Below, in pieces: positions 33,403 through 47,200 of a stretch of 64,000 bases of DNA. This DNA comes from Allacma fusca. Lineage: Eukaryota > Arthropoda > Collembola > Symphypleona > Sminthuridae. Made by a program: the position numbers and the translations under genes. Position 1 is the stretch's first letter. Every line of letters begins with the position of its first letter. A model generated the notes under the pieces. The model was not told the DNA's origin. It was given only the letters and a program-made list of their open reading frames with translations, and did not search any database. The DNA lies in assembly GCA_947179485.1 (NCBI GenBank), contig OX359245.1, positions 25,159,067-25,223,066 of the forward strand, written 5' to 3'.

Positions 33403-36354
33403 AAACCTTTAAGGATTAATGGTACGTGTTTCTCACAAACCAGCTCCCCAAGAGCTGCTCGCTTGGAAGTCTGTGAATCGGACATACCTAGAACTAGTTT
33501 TGGTTTCACATCCACTATGAATGCACCGTAAATGACCAAACTTATTCCACTTATTAATAAACGTTTTGGATTTTTTAAAATTGTTTTGGAATGCGTTGGA
33601 TACAATATTTAATTGTAATTATTCTAATTTGTTTTCATTTAACATTTCAAGTCAGGACATTCCCGAATGCTGCAGCTCTGGAACTCAAAATCAGTGTCGT
33701 AGCTCCAAAGACTTCATCGAAAGCTTGCATGTTAGATTACGAGGGGCCATATAAGCCCAATCATTGAAATATAAGGTGGAAATCCTAAGTAAATATTTAT
33801 AGGTGCTACATAATTCAACAGCATTATTAATTAATCTGTTGAATTATTTCAGCCACTATGACATGAAAGTTGTGATTGACAACCAAGAATTTTCATGCCA
33901 TTCCATAGCATTGCAGGCATACTCAAAATTCTTTGACTGTATAAAAAGGCCAAAAGAACTAGTACAGCAGATTAATCTACCGAAAGTAAGATGTTATGTT
34001 TGAAAGCCACAATTTTTATTTAGAATTAAATGTTAAAGTGACTACTGCTTGGCTCTAGAATTTTATCTTTATTTTAGAAGACTTTCCTAACCTAATGGAT
34101 TGGATTTTGCTCGACGATGCCTCTAAGCCCATGATTATAAGTCATTGCAATGTACTGTCCTTGTATTCGGCGGCACAGTACCTCGGAATACCGGGTAAAC
34201 TGTTTCCCTGTCTTCTTATAGCTTATGATATATATGTATACACACTGGTTTACACATAAATGCATATTATTTCATTTCCGGAACAATAATAAATTCGGAC
34301 TTCAGGTTTAAAAGAACATTGCCTTTGCTACATCACAGAGAAGATTCGATCAGGAGATCCTTCAATTTTACAACTGTATGAAGAGGCTTGTGGGAAGCTC
34401 AACTGTAAAGACATTATTGGACTTTTGGGATCTAAGCTCGTGCAGTTGTTTCCTATGGTTTACAAATCGAAACAATTTTTGAAATTAGGTCAGACATGAA
34501 AAATTCAGATGCTATGTAAATAATTGTACCAAAATTTTTAAAATCAACAACGCTTTTCATACGTTTTTGAAGGTCCCAATGAATTAATGACCCTAATTGA
34601 TTCCGACGAAGTGAAGATACAAAGGTATTAAATACAAGCAGCATATTTCTGAAGTCGTAAAAAACCTTATAGAGATAATTAAATATTTTCTATGACAAAT
34701 ATACAGCGAGCTACAAATCTATGATACGGCGCTTCGATGGTTACTCTATGACTGGAACGTCCGCTCTGAATTCGCAGTCGTTGTAATGCGCTGCGTTAGG
34801 TTTGGTTTATTGTCTCCCCAGCAACTCACACAAATTGAGCATTGTGCCGAAGCAGCTAATACCCCTGATTATTGTAAAATCTACTGTATTCCAGAAATTA
34901 AGAAAATGCTACAAGATGGATTAACGTAAGTTTACGCTTACACAGTGCTAAATAATTACACAGAATTTCTTGTAGCGTAATCTTAATGCAGCATACACAA
35001 ATCTATGTATGACTATGACATGAATGACCAATTGCTGGAAGTTCTGGACAGATTTTCCATACTGCGAGAAAACTACAAAGCTCGACCAGGAGAATTTAAC
35101 AAATGGGTTGACTGGAGCAAGGTCAGCTCTCCCCGTCCAAGGTACAACCTGGATTCAGCTGATATGCTTGTAAGTCAGTGTAAAATTTAATTTTCGCTTA
35201 TCTAATGTTATGTCACTTGTCGAAAGTTCGATTGAAATGACGTCAAATAATCAAAATCTGGGATTAAATGTAATGTTGCATTTTCACACATTTGTAAAAC
35301 CAATTTGCTAAAAGTGTTTCATGTGTAAATTATTATTTTTTTATTCTGCGAAGTTTTAGCACAAATTGGTTTAATAGTACAAGTGTCATTATCCCGACCT
35401 AGTTTTACACTTTTAATTCTCACATAACCTTCAAAGAGAAAAATATTTTTGCCTATTTTGTTGGTACGTTTTGCAGTAGCAATAAACACCAACATGTTAT
35501 ACAAGTTGAGTCTATTGTTTCTATTTCTAACACCTGATTATTAATTTTCTACCACCTCGCGCAGCCATTATCATCAAAGAAGAAAAAAGTGGATGGCTAT
35601 CCCGATTTCATTGAAGATGACTTTCAACCGAGTGTACCTAATGACAGCACAACACCTCCCGAAAATGATTGCTTTCAGAAATCCAGAAGATCTGTTTCAA
35701 AAATTTCACAATTATCTCGAAAGAGTGGGGACTCCAGAAAAGAAAAGTAATCAACGAACATTTTTAAAACTCCTGTAGATTAATTCATATACTATTTAAA
35801 ATACGTAGGTTTGAAGAAAAATCTCCGGAATCCAGTTCCAAAAGGAGGCACAATCAGTGTGTCAGTAACAATGACCAAGAAGCAGTCAAAGTATTCAATT
35901 CTCGAAAAGCCAATAATTTAATTTCAAAATACTAAACCTCAAAGCATCCCTCAAATTAACATACCAAGAATGTGTTTAGGATGCTTTCCAAACCAAGCTC
36001 AAAGAGAATACAGAAACTGTCACAGGGGTGCTGGAACTGGAATGTGAAGTGCCTGCAAGTTTGTGTTGTCCTGAGCAGGAGCCAGAAACCCCTGAATTCG
36101 ATTATGCTTCTCCCGACGGTGACTACCAAGAAAAGCATCACAAAGCAGCAACTCGGATCCAATGTCACTTCAGAGGGCATTTGACCCGGAAGCGAGTAGA
36201 AGATTTTTGGACGAATTCTCAACGCCAAATCGCATCCAAGAACCGAAGCCGGACATTGGATTTAATGCGAACCAAAGCATTATTAATCCCGGGTCGCGAA
36301 GTAGTTCTGCTCTTTGAAGGAATTGATCCCATCGAGCCTTACGATAGTTCACGC

Positions 36355-37196
36355 CAGTGCCTGTCATGGGAACAGAAAAGTCGTCCCCGTTCCCATTCCC
36401 GTTCCCACAGTTCGGGTTTGGGTACAAGGCAGAACCCAATTCCCAAATTGCACCCGAAATCTTGTGAACAGAAGTACCGCACCCAGACCCGAAATTTTTA
36501 AAATTATAGCACCCAAACCCGTTCCCGTTCCCGTTCCCAAAAATTAATTTTGGGTGCACCCAAACCCGTACCCAAAACCCTGGAACCCGTTCCCGTACCC
36601 GAAACGGAAGTTCATATATTCAAGGATATAAGTTATACATTATACATATATACTTATTGTTTCAATTTTTGCTAACAATGGATACACACAATTCCACTCA
36701 TTATATTTGTTATATTTCATTCTACTTAATTAATTTTGTAATTTTTAAGTCACCTTACAACTGCTAAGCACAACATACGCATATAATTAATTTTTATTGT
36801 AACATTTCATCATTCGACGTGGGATGATCTGTTCAAACAAAGAGCGTTTGCCTCTAAACTACAACAACGACACAAAAATAGTCGGTCACACCACACCAAA
36901 ACAAATCAATCATGTAATTATTGTTAAGCTCGCAAGATTGCTCTGTACACGGGTACGCATGAACAGAAACGGGTTTTTGAGCTTACCGTTCCCGTTCCTG
37001 TTGGGTAAAGATCCCATTCAGCCTGTATTGCACCCGTTCCCATATGGGTTCCTGTTCCCACATACTATAATGGGAAAGGTTGGTTCCCAAACCTGTACCC
37101 ACACTTTTGGGTGAAAACATTTTGCACCCATATGATACCCGTTCCCGTTCCTGCACCCAAACACCCGGGTGTGACCCGTTCCCATGACAGGCACTG
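36355..37196. mobile_element. Non-autonomous hAT-type DNA transposon (MITE) inside kelch exon
   Basis: Perfect 19-bp terminal inverted repeats: CAGTGCCTGTCATGGGAAC at 36355-36373 and its reverse complement at 37178-37196. The 8-bp target duplication GTTCACGC is at 36347-36354 and 37197-37204. An 8-bp duplication and CAGTG ends are typical of the hAT superfamily. The 842-bp body has no transposase. Both subterminal regions are packed with variants of CCCGTTCC, the sort of short motif hAT transposases bind. The reading frame of the kelch exon resumes exactly after one target copy. Confidence 0.93.
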
Positions 37197-38268
37197 GTTC
37201 ACGCAACAACTCCCAATGTATTTACCGGTTTGACCCTCAAAACAATTCCTGGAGTGATCTGGGCCGTCTCCCTGAGCCCCGGAGTGATTGTGGAGTAGTT
37301 TCTGAGCAAAATATGATTTACATCTTTGGGGGCCATGATCCTAGGAAAGGAACATCCCACGGAAGGAAACTACCCTCAGGAAAAACATGGAGTTTGAATC
37401 CTTTGAATGGTAAATGGAAAGAATTATCTCCCATGAACATCCCCAGAACAAATTTCGGCTTCTGTAACTTCCGAGGAAACATTTATGCTTTCGGGGGGAA
37501 AGGTATTTCTGGCAAAGCTCTTTCAACTTCTGAGAGGTACCATGTGGAGGAAGATATTTGGGAGAACTTCTCCTCCTTACCCATGCCATGTATGAGCATG
37601 GCTGTTTCAAAATTCGGCAATAGTATATTCGTGGTTGGTGGGGTTGGGAAAGGGGCAAAGTTACCCATTGCATGTGAAGTTTTTATCTACGAGCCTCAAA
37701 ATGACACTTGGACAAGGGATATTCCCCTTGAGTTTGGACGCTGTTATGCTCAGCTCGGAAGTCACTATGACCAATTGTATTTAGTGGGTGGGGCGGGAGG
37801 GAGGGGAGGGAAGACAGTACCCGGAGCTTGAAGGATGTCTGTGTCTACGAAGATGGCGAGTGGGAAACAGTGGGCGTTTTGAAGAAGCCCCGGCATGGAC
37901 ATACGATGGTCAATATCGGACAATTGCACTTGATATTTTATTTCTAGAGCTTGAACTAAATTACTTATATAAAATTATTAGAGCTGATTAGTTAAACTAA
38001 ACTCAGTAATTGTTTGTAATTTGTTATTCTAGAAACTAATTAATTATTACTTAAAAATTCCAATTGATTAATTGTCTCGTACAACAATTCTAAATCAATT
38101 CTGCATTGTTTCAAAGGAAAACACTTCCTCATAATGGGAGGGGTCAGTTCGGACACAATGGAGCCTCTCAACACCGTCGAGATCTACAACACAGAAACGA
38201 ACCGGTCTTCTTCCCGCATTGCCAGCATGCCGCAGAGATTGACGGGAATGACAGCAATTGTGATATAG

Positions 38269-41200
38269 TTTCAATATCTTTACCTAATTTACTTTTTTGC
38301 TCTAGTCTACATTACTTCTGGCTCTGTGTATTATGTATTAAGATAGTACATTGAAAAATAGCTATGAATCTTGTGTATAGGAAAGCCAGGCCTTGAATAA
38401 TAATTAATGAATGCTTTCATAATAATCACTCAATTCCTTTTCCTCTCTGTTTCAAATTATGCAAACGAATTTCCAGGTGTTCCCATGCAGTCTCAGCATT
38501 ACCGTACTCCGGTTGTATATAATTAGTTCTAAAAGGTACATATTAAATACATTATATGCGGCGTAAATTATGATACTCGTTCGTTTTATTCTACATTCCC
38601 ATCCGTCCGTTCGTATCACTTTTCTTTCGCTTTCCGCTGACTTAACAACACATTCAGCCAGTAATTTACAACTTATACCAGAGGCTACCAATTCAGGTCA
38701 GATTATTAATACCCTATTCACGGACTATTTATCAGCAGTAAAAAAGCGTAAATATTTGGCATATGAGCCTGTACTGATTATCTTTGTATTAATTTCAGAA
38801 GCTGCTAAAATCCATGTAAACATTTATTCTATACATATGTAGAAAAGCTACGGCATTAAAACAGCGACCACACAAGGAATAAATTTCAAGCTCAGCTATT
38901 ATAATTTAATTGACACTGTGGCTAGACTTGCTCTAGTTTTCCTTCCTTCGACTTCCAAAGTACGTATGAGTAATGAGTGAATGCAGTCAAGCGTGTGGGA
39001 TTTGACGCTTATTTATACGTGTGCTTCTATGCATCCAGATTTCGGTAACTTTGACACAATTTATTGTTTTGCACAGTCCCCCATCCCAGTAATTGTCAAT
39101 TGTCAATGACACGATGTTAAATGTGAAATCAATTTTAAAATACAGCACTTTGTCAAGTGAGAAGCCTACACTTGATAGAGTTCCGTAAGGACAGATATTT
39201 AAGCCTTACTAAAAATATGCATGGGAACGTACCTATAGGAATACTAAACGGCTATGTTATTAAAATTTCAAGGATATTTCATCGTAATATAAGTACACAT
39301 ATTTAAACGTAAAAGAAGAAAGACACACAGAAGAACATAACAATAAAATTTGGGGAAATTAGGGAAGAAAGTAAATGTTCCATCAATGAGACAAAACTGC
39401 AGCGATACAATCTATTGCTATTGTAAAAATTTACTTTTGCTGAATTAAAGTTGGAAACATTTATTGAGACTGAAAGGAGTTTGGGCATGTTTCAATTTTA
39501 TTATTATTTTTGCTACTCCAAACTTATAACTACTATTGCAGTAGAGTGTTTTGAACTTGAATTATTTCTGGTTGAGAAACATGACCATGATTTCCCATCT
39601 GATAAATTACAGATATTTGAAGATAGGAGTTGTTGTAAGAGTTCTCTGCTGACATGCAATAGGAAGACTATGCGGTTGGATATTGCCCACTCCTGACAAG
39701 ATTCGTGAACATTATACTTAAATTATCACCATTCTACACCTTTATAGTGTGTTATTTGCAAACCCAAAACCGTCATAAAAACATATTTTCGTAGCCTAAT
39801 TATGATATGTACTGCTCGAGCTAGAGAGATCCCTATAATAAAAAAGCCAGAGGTTCATGTGAAAAGGGTATACATAAATACTGATGTGTATTACTGTATC
39901 TATTGTATCTATGTCTAGGTATATTGAAATAATAATAAAATGAAAGAGCTACCTTGAAGCATTTCATGCATAACCTAAGGTAACATTATTTCTTTTGTTG
40001 TATAAAATGGAAGCCATTCATTGGACATTCCGTAGGTTTGTAGAGAAGCTTACTAATTGGGCGAATTCTGATGGTTTTGGGTCAGGTTTAATTTTCAAGT
40101 ATATTTAATTATTACTATGAGACTATAATATTCTGCTCGCTCGGCAACCGAAGGCATTGATCTTAAGATAAGAATGTGCATTCGCATTTTTAATAAAACT
40201 CCTTTCCCAGATCTTATCAATGTAAATGAAAAGAATACTCCATTTTTCTAAGCCGGTGCATTCCATTCTTATTCAAATTAGTCTTGTTTAAAAGCTCATA
40301 GTGCCACTACCATGCTCATGCAACAATTTCAACATGCGGGTACGATTAATTACGATTACTTATCATAATTTTATTGCACACACAGGAAAGCGGCATAATA
40401 TTATCCTGCCTCATAAATGCATTAGTTATCTTGTAAGAAGTAGCAAGTTCTGAAGGCAAGTTTTTATTCAACCTCTAATTTGGAACAAGCTATTAACCCT
40501 TAATTAAAATTGTGAAGGGATACAAGCGAAAAAAATTCCACCATGTACCGTATATACATATAGATTTAGATACAAACAAGATGGAATGGTTGTAAACAAT
40601 TGTTATGTCAGGAGCTACGTATCGGCTCTTTCCAATCTAGGTTATTTCCTCATTTGATTTTCGATGCTCCTGAATTAAACAATAAACGTCACACACGTGG
40701 ACAGTTGTATTTCTCCTCGCGATATCACTCGTATACAATTTCAGCCCTACGATTAAAAATCCAACTGGCACCTTTCAATTTGGACGATTTCTTTTTTAGA
40801 AAATCTTCCACTCCAAAATCCTAGGTTAGCTACCTTTGACAGCCAAAGAGATAACAAATGGATCATAAATGTCCATTTGGAGCCTGCCCAACTACTAAAA
40901 ACAACTTTTATGGGGTTGTAAAAAACCCTCGTGTCTCATGAAAAAGGAAATAAACTAAAGGATAATGGTGTGAACACATCCACACTTTGGAAACTACAGC
41001 CTTTCCCGAATTTCCCTCAAAATAGAGATTAGGAGTCAAATCGGTGACATATTTGTCACCCCCAACAATCTCAGATTTTTAACACATGAAAAGTTTTACT
41101 ACCAGGATATGAGCTGTTAATAATTATTGCAAACACGAGAACAACAACAATCAAGGGGAAATTAATTCATAAAAAAAATAACTTATCTTGAAAGAAGGTG

Positions 41201-44200
41201 TTGTTGACTTCATGTCCCTTGTAATAAGTAAAGGCTGATGTTTAACCATAACTATTATAGAGAAGCAGAAATGCTATGCATGTTCAGTGTGTGCATAACA
41301 GGTAACGTGTGAACTCTTTTACAATATGTACAGTCCACGCCTTTGACATGTTCAGTAAAAATGTAATCAAGTCAGCATGACATCAAGAGCTGGGCTTAAC
41401 GACGGACGCTATATAGCTAATTAAGATTAAATTAGCACTTAGATTAACCGCGTATTTGATTTCCTTGTGGAGAGAAGACACGGCATGACAATAAAAATTT
41501 CCATCTCAGCCTTTTTTTTGCAGCGATGTCGGTGTCAACACCAAAAGCTTTTCTTAAATGCAATTAGCCCAGACGGGAAAGTTCTAGTGGGACCAAGATC
41601 TGACGCTCGGTTCTTGCAAATAATAATTTCCCTTTAATACGCAGTCTATACACTTCGTGTGCAAATTAATTTTTTTCAAATCAAATCTCAACGGCAAGCA
41701 GCAGGTCACATTGTGGACATTCTTACATTTAAGTCTGTACAGTATTTCCATAAAGGATGGTTGAGAAACTTGGAAATTCACCTGCTAAAAATAGATTGTA
41801 GCTACCTCAGAAAGCACCAAAAGTATATTTGGTTGAGAAACAATTGAAAATAGCATACAGGAAGACATTTTTGTCAGCAACTTATTTTAACAACACCCCG
41901 TACTAATCTTGCTCAAGATTGTGACACTTTTCGTCATCACTGCAGGTGCATCTAATCTAACCTGCATATGTATGCTACAGTACTTGCACCTCCTTATCAA
42001 TGCATCTGTAAAATTTGCATGTGCACTCACAATCAGCGGCCAAAAACATTGCAGTCTACTGAAACTTAAGCATAACAAATTGAGTTTGAGTATTTAACCA
42101 TAAGTCTTTATTTTTTACTAAAAGTACTCGCAACTCGCAATTGTTAATTATGCATTATGCTGCTTTTCAGAAATTATTTCGTAAATATGCCCATTACGAA
42201 AAAGTTACCCAGATTTGGGTTTTAAAAATAATTATTAGCATTAAAAGATTATTTTAAGGTAAATTCCATACTTACATGCATGCTGCTACGGTTAGGCTGC
42301 ATTTTCCCCACAATAAATTCCTCCTGTAAAACTCTCCACTCTCCCACAGTGTCTTGTAATTAATCCTATTTGGTGTCTGTTGGTTTCGGGGAAGATATGT
42401 TAATACTGGATATCCCAGGGCTTTAAAATATCTTCCGCAGCGAGAACTCCCGGCTTTTTAAAGCAGTAATGTTCCGGCCACAGGTATGAGTGTATACAGT
42501 GTTTTATGCCAATAATGTGAGGTTTAAATCATACTTCCACAACTTCCACTCGAAATGCTAATCACAACCTAAATTCACAGCTGTAGGTTATAACCAGATG
42601 TGTTTCATTTAAATAAGGTCTCATGGAGAGCAATGTGGACACACTGATCGAGACAAAAATAAATACTAGGGCAAGAAAGTTTTTTATACAGCTCCAACTC
42701 TCGTTCACAGTTATTGTCAAATCTTCCTTTTAGCTAGGTATAGAAAAATGTTTGGTATTATTTGAGAATAATGTTTTACTAAGCTATTGCAAGTGGGCAG
42801 TGTATAAATATGTGGAATGCATAAGCAACCCAGGACAAGGAAGAGGCACTTTTTTATGCAGTGGCTAGAGGACAACTGTGTTGTGTGTGCAAAGTTCACA
42901 TTGTAAATCGTAACTGAATGTTGTAGGTTTGAGTGAGCAACAATATTGTGATTGTGATTACTTGAGACTCCGTACACACCATTGTCTCTACCTTTAGAAG
43001 GTAGGGAGAAGCAAAAGCATTGGAAGTTAATAAGTACTCCCTTGTGTGTGAGCCATCCTGACTCTCCCAAGATGTTTCTTATAAGTTACCTGCACTCTAA
43101 ACTACTGTTCACAGTCAGAGTGGCTAGCTCTGCTCGTTTACATCTATTGGTAAAGGTAGCAATACGATGAATTCATACAGGTAGTTATAACGCCGGTTAG
43201 TACCTATAAAAGTTTCAGGTTTACCTTTTATTATTTTTGTCTTGAGCACATTTCTCGTTCTTCGGGAATGAAGGATGAATACTTATGATTATTAAAATTA
43301 CGTATGTACATACATAGATAATTACTGTACACGCCTTTAGAGTTAAGTTTCTACAAAACGTGTTCGCTTTAAAGTATTAAAGGCTGAGCCTGACAAAGCA
43401 AATACAAACTGCACTTTTGTATATACAAAACACTCTGTATGTTTCTATAGATATAGAATGGATCGGAGTATTGTGAGAGTAAGTCTACGGTATTTTTGTG
43501 TGGGGCTTATGGTAAATAGGAGCTGGGATCTTATTTCCATGTATGTAGGCGGTTTTTGTGTCATACCAACACTAAGGTATAAGTTATTCCTGTGTATGCG
43601 ATAGTATTGGTAGGAATATTCGTATTGACATGTATATCAGTAGTATTTTGCTGTTCCTGTGTGTAATAAACGTCTAACGTCTGCGGCGAATTTCCTTTAT
43701 GTTATTTATCCAATCCAATGGAATGACAATATGTTACCCAAGCCTTTCTTCCCCTGTATAATGGTATTCAAAAGGTATTTATTTCTTTTTAACAGTGTTT
43801 GTATATACAGTCAAAAGGCCAGTGGAATGGCGGTAGTTGTCATCGTCCCATACCTCGGACACTGATTCCTCTGTCTATGCTGACAATGAGCCGACTGACG
43901 GAAGAGAGGAAATCTGCATGAAGAGTCAACCATATGCGCATTCTTGGATTCCCATGAATGTGAATCAAGTTGGAAATTTGTGAAATTATGCGTGTGTACA
44001 GAATATGTCCTCGTGTTCTTCAATCCCGTATGTATGTATTACACTGCGTGAACACATTAATGTCTTCTTGACTTCTTTCATGAAGGTTTTGGACTCTCCT
44101 TTTTTTTCTCCCTAAACATAATATAGGGAAGATATTAGAAAGACATAATGTGAAATCCTCGTTGTTCAATTTTATCACCAGATCCTAATGGTTGATTCGC

Positions 44201-47200
44201 TCTTTCTATCATGTTATTATTGTTCCTTTCCTATGTGATGGACACATCAGTCTGACATGTTTCTCTTTTGATGACTTATATACACTTTTGCATCGGATTC
44301 TTTATGGCTTGAGATTTTAGTTGCTTGAAAGTGAGTGACTATGGATGATTGTTTTTGACGAATACTATTCCCATGTCTTCCTTCCATTTAGTTGATTGTA
44401 ACAATTTTGTGAGGAGAAATGTAATATCTACTTGTTTGCAAACTTTTTGTTTTTTTTTTCATATTTAGCTTTTGACAAGATTTCGAAAAGGAAAGGGAGA
44501 CCCAAAGTCCCAACTTGTACTGCAATTTTTGTCCAATTGGGTAACAAATTAGGTTTCCACGGTGGATGACAGCTGGGCTTGGGTTCTGTACAATTTTCTT
44601 ATTCTGGTTTGACGCTACTATACACTCATCATCTCTAGGTTAGTGGAACTATTGTTATTGAGGATCACCGGTGCGTGCCTTGTTTTGTATTCACAAGAAG
44701 CCTCATCCACCACGCTTGGTTGAAACATTCGCTCCTGCTCATGTGTATGGAACTTGCCATGGCGTTCTGCCAAGTTCAGGTTCATTGGACGTGAAGCACG
44801 CAATTCTAATAATTCAAATCGAGTCATGCTTTTTTTCTAAAGATCATTTTCTATACCGACCTGGGCCATTAATTATATGCCAAACCTGTATTTATCCCCT
44901 AATTCATTTTGGAGGCTAGGAGTTTAAGCCACGTCATGTTTTCCTACATTTGGGAATCCCTTTTCAACGGTTTACCAATTCTGCTGTCAACAGCTTCACA
45001 TCAAATGCTTCCTCCATTAAAAGCTCAGTATAAGAAGTTTACGAGAGAAGGAACCAGCAAATATCTATTTTCGGTCCTCCTTCAAACAATTATTAAATGA
45101 ACCAAAAATCTTGGGTCGTGTACCCTGCATGTCGCAACTGTTGCAAGTTGAAGGACAGGGTTATAATTTCCTGGAATCTTTCTCATATACATATGTAAAT
45201 ACGTTTGAGCAGGTTCGTATATTTCTATATAGTGTATCCTTGAAAAATTTCCAGCGGACCAAGGTCTGGTCAACTAATGTAATTTGACTTGTACACTATA
45301 TATATGGAGGAATTATATATACACAACAGTATTGTGTAAGGTCATATGTCTGATTCCTCTCAAAGCCACACACAAGACTTTAGTGCATTTTCAGAGAATG
45401 TTTCTAAATATATTTTTGTTTATTTCGGACGGCTGAGATAATCCAGCTTGTACTGGACCCTAACCCTTACTTAGTAAACTGAAGGACACACCAGGGTTTA
45501 CATCACTCAGTATGATGCCGTCTCGTCGTCTCAGTTTTTTATTACACTGGATTTATTTCAAATTTTTCCATGGCAAAGAATTTCCCTTTCATTGTAGCGT
45601 ACAAATACAAATTTTATTATTGTACAAAATACTGACAGAGCGTCCTAGCTATTAAAATCTACATTGCCTTGGTAGTCGTGCCGTTTGAACAAAATTAATA
45701 CACAGTGAAACTCAAAGTTTACAGAAATGTGATGGAGACTATTACAGATATCTCCAGGTCATGACCTATGTCTTATCACAGCCGGAAGAAACCTCTCCAC
45801 ACCTAATGGCAGTCAGGAACAATCGACAAGAAATTGCTCCAATTTCAAGATTTGGAGATGTGAGCGTCGGTCATAATTTTTGCTGAAGGGTTCAAATGGA
45901 TTCAATGAGCAACGGCAAGGTATGTATGTCTACGCATAATTATATGTAGGTATAAACTGTAAATTGTTCTGTAACTCCCAGCAAGAGTAGGTACATATTA
46001 TATTGACTACTAAAAGTATCGTGGGCAATTGATCATAGTGCATTGATAAATGCATTATGAGCATTAAAATATCATTCGACTCAATCCTTGTTTGGTATGA
46101 GGATCAGCTGGGTGCCAATTTTCTAATAATTCTACCTTTTGTTCGACGAATCATGCACATGTTTGAAGTATTCACCATGTAATAAGAAAGGTGTGAAGTG
46201 TAGGAGACTCCGTGACTTGTCTCAAGATTGATTGATTTCATTTAGAGTAACCGAGTCTCTTAATGGATATTGTCTTCCCTGTTTATAATTAAATCTCATT
46301 TGATCATTTCAATTAAATAAATTGTGCGATTCGGCATCAACTTTCCATTTCATCCTCCAAGTAATTTATATTCTAAGTAACTAGATTCAGGTCGAGACAT
46401 TATCACGGAGTGGTTATTTTTGTATACATAAAGAAACATTTGTATAGACAATAGGTTTATTTGTGTACTCACACAGAAAATCCACTCACAGCCACTCACA
46501 TGCTGAAAATGAAGAGGACATTACATATTGTTACAGAGTTTATTGTTCCCCGTGAAGTCACCATCTGATAAAAAGGAGGAAAACATATGAGTCAAACGAT
46601 GGGATGGAGGAATATGAAACAAAGCCATTTATTGTAGGCAAGATTTGCCGAGTGTACACAAGACAAGTTTGAGCTCAATAAGTCAAAGAATACACATTGG
46701 AGGGATATGTAGATGAGGTGACCAAAGAAAAATTGCACAATTGTCACGCTTGTTTGTCTTAATGTTTGCAACCAGTCAATGGATCATCTAACTTGGTTTC
46801 ATTCTACTTGTCCATTAATCTCCAAGTTATTCAATCATTTCAGTAGCCGGAATTTTCGAGGAAGTCAATGAATCCTAATTCTAATGTTCTATGGTTCTCT
46901 TCTCATGGTTGGGGGAACTTTCCTTTATAAAATGCTAATCGCTCTCTTGCCTTTGAGAAGGACTTGTACCTCCACTTACGCCATTTCAACAAAAGTATCA
47001 ATGCATGAAATTAACTTACAATTATTTTTGATGCTTCCCACACTTTATAGGCTTTCGGTTCTTGAAAAGTCTCCCTAGTTCAGAATTTTACATGTTAATC
47101 CTGCCAAATCTTGTGACCATTGCCAAAACAGCAGGTTGCGGTCCCTGCAAAAGTGCATACTTAATTATAGGATCTTTGAGGGTACCTAAGGTAACAATAG

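Larger units (their letters stand above)
32781..38268 (+). pseudogene. BTB-BACK-IQ-kelch gene, disrupted by a hAT-type insertion
   Basis: Exons followed: 32781-32834 (tentative start), 33007-33527, 33652-33730, 33803-33985, 34059-34194, 34306-34488, 34573-34624, 34707-34925, 34992-35169, 35565-35746, 35809-35890, then a long exon from 35980 to about 37910 and a last piece 38117-38268. Phases close up to 35890. Order: Ser/Pro-rich N-terminus with 33-bp repeats, BTB (M-K-V-V-I-D-N-Q-E-F-S-C-H-S), BACK, a charged linker, an IQ calmodulin-binding motif (A-T-R-I-Q-C-H-F-R-G-H-L-T-R-K-R, about 36145-36192) and five kelch blades with Gly-Gly dyads. BTB-kelch proteins are usually CUL3 adaptors. An 842-bp element (36355-37196) splits the long exon. 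A second frame change lies in a G-rich tract near 37785-37815, and the splice to the last exon is not resolved. It may be a pseudogene, a disrupted allele, or contain an assembly error at the G tract. Confidence 0.72.

Noticed and set aside
38570-38842. 90-codon open frame in the gene-poor region
   Set aside because: No domain and no supporting splice sites.
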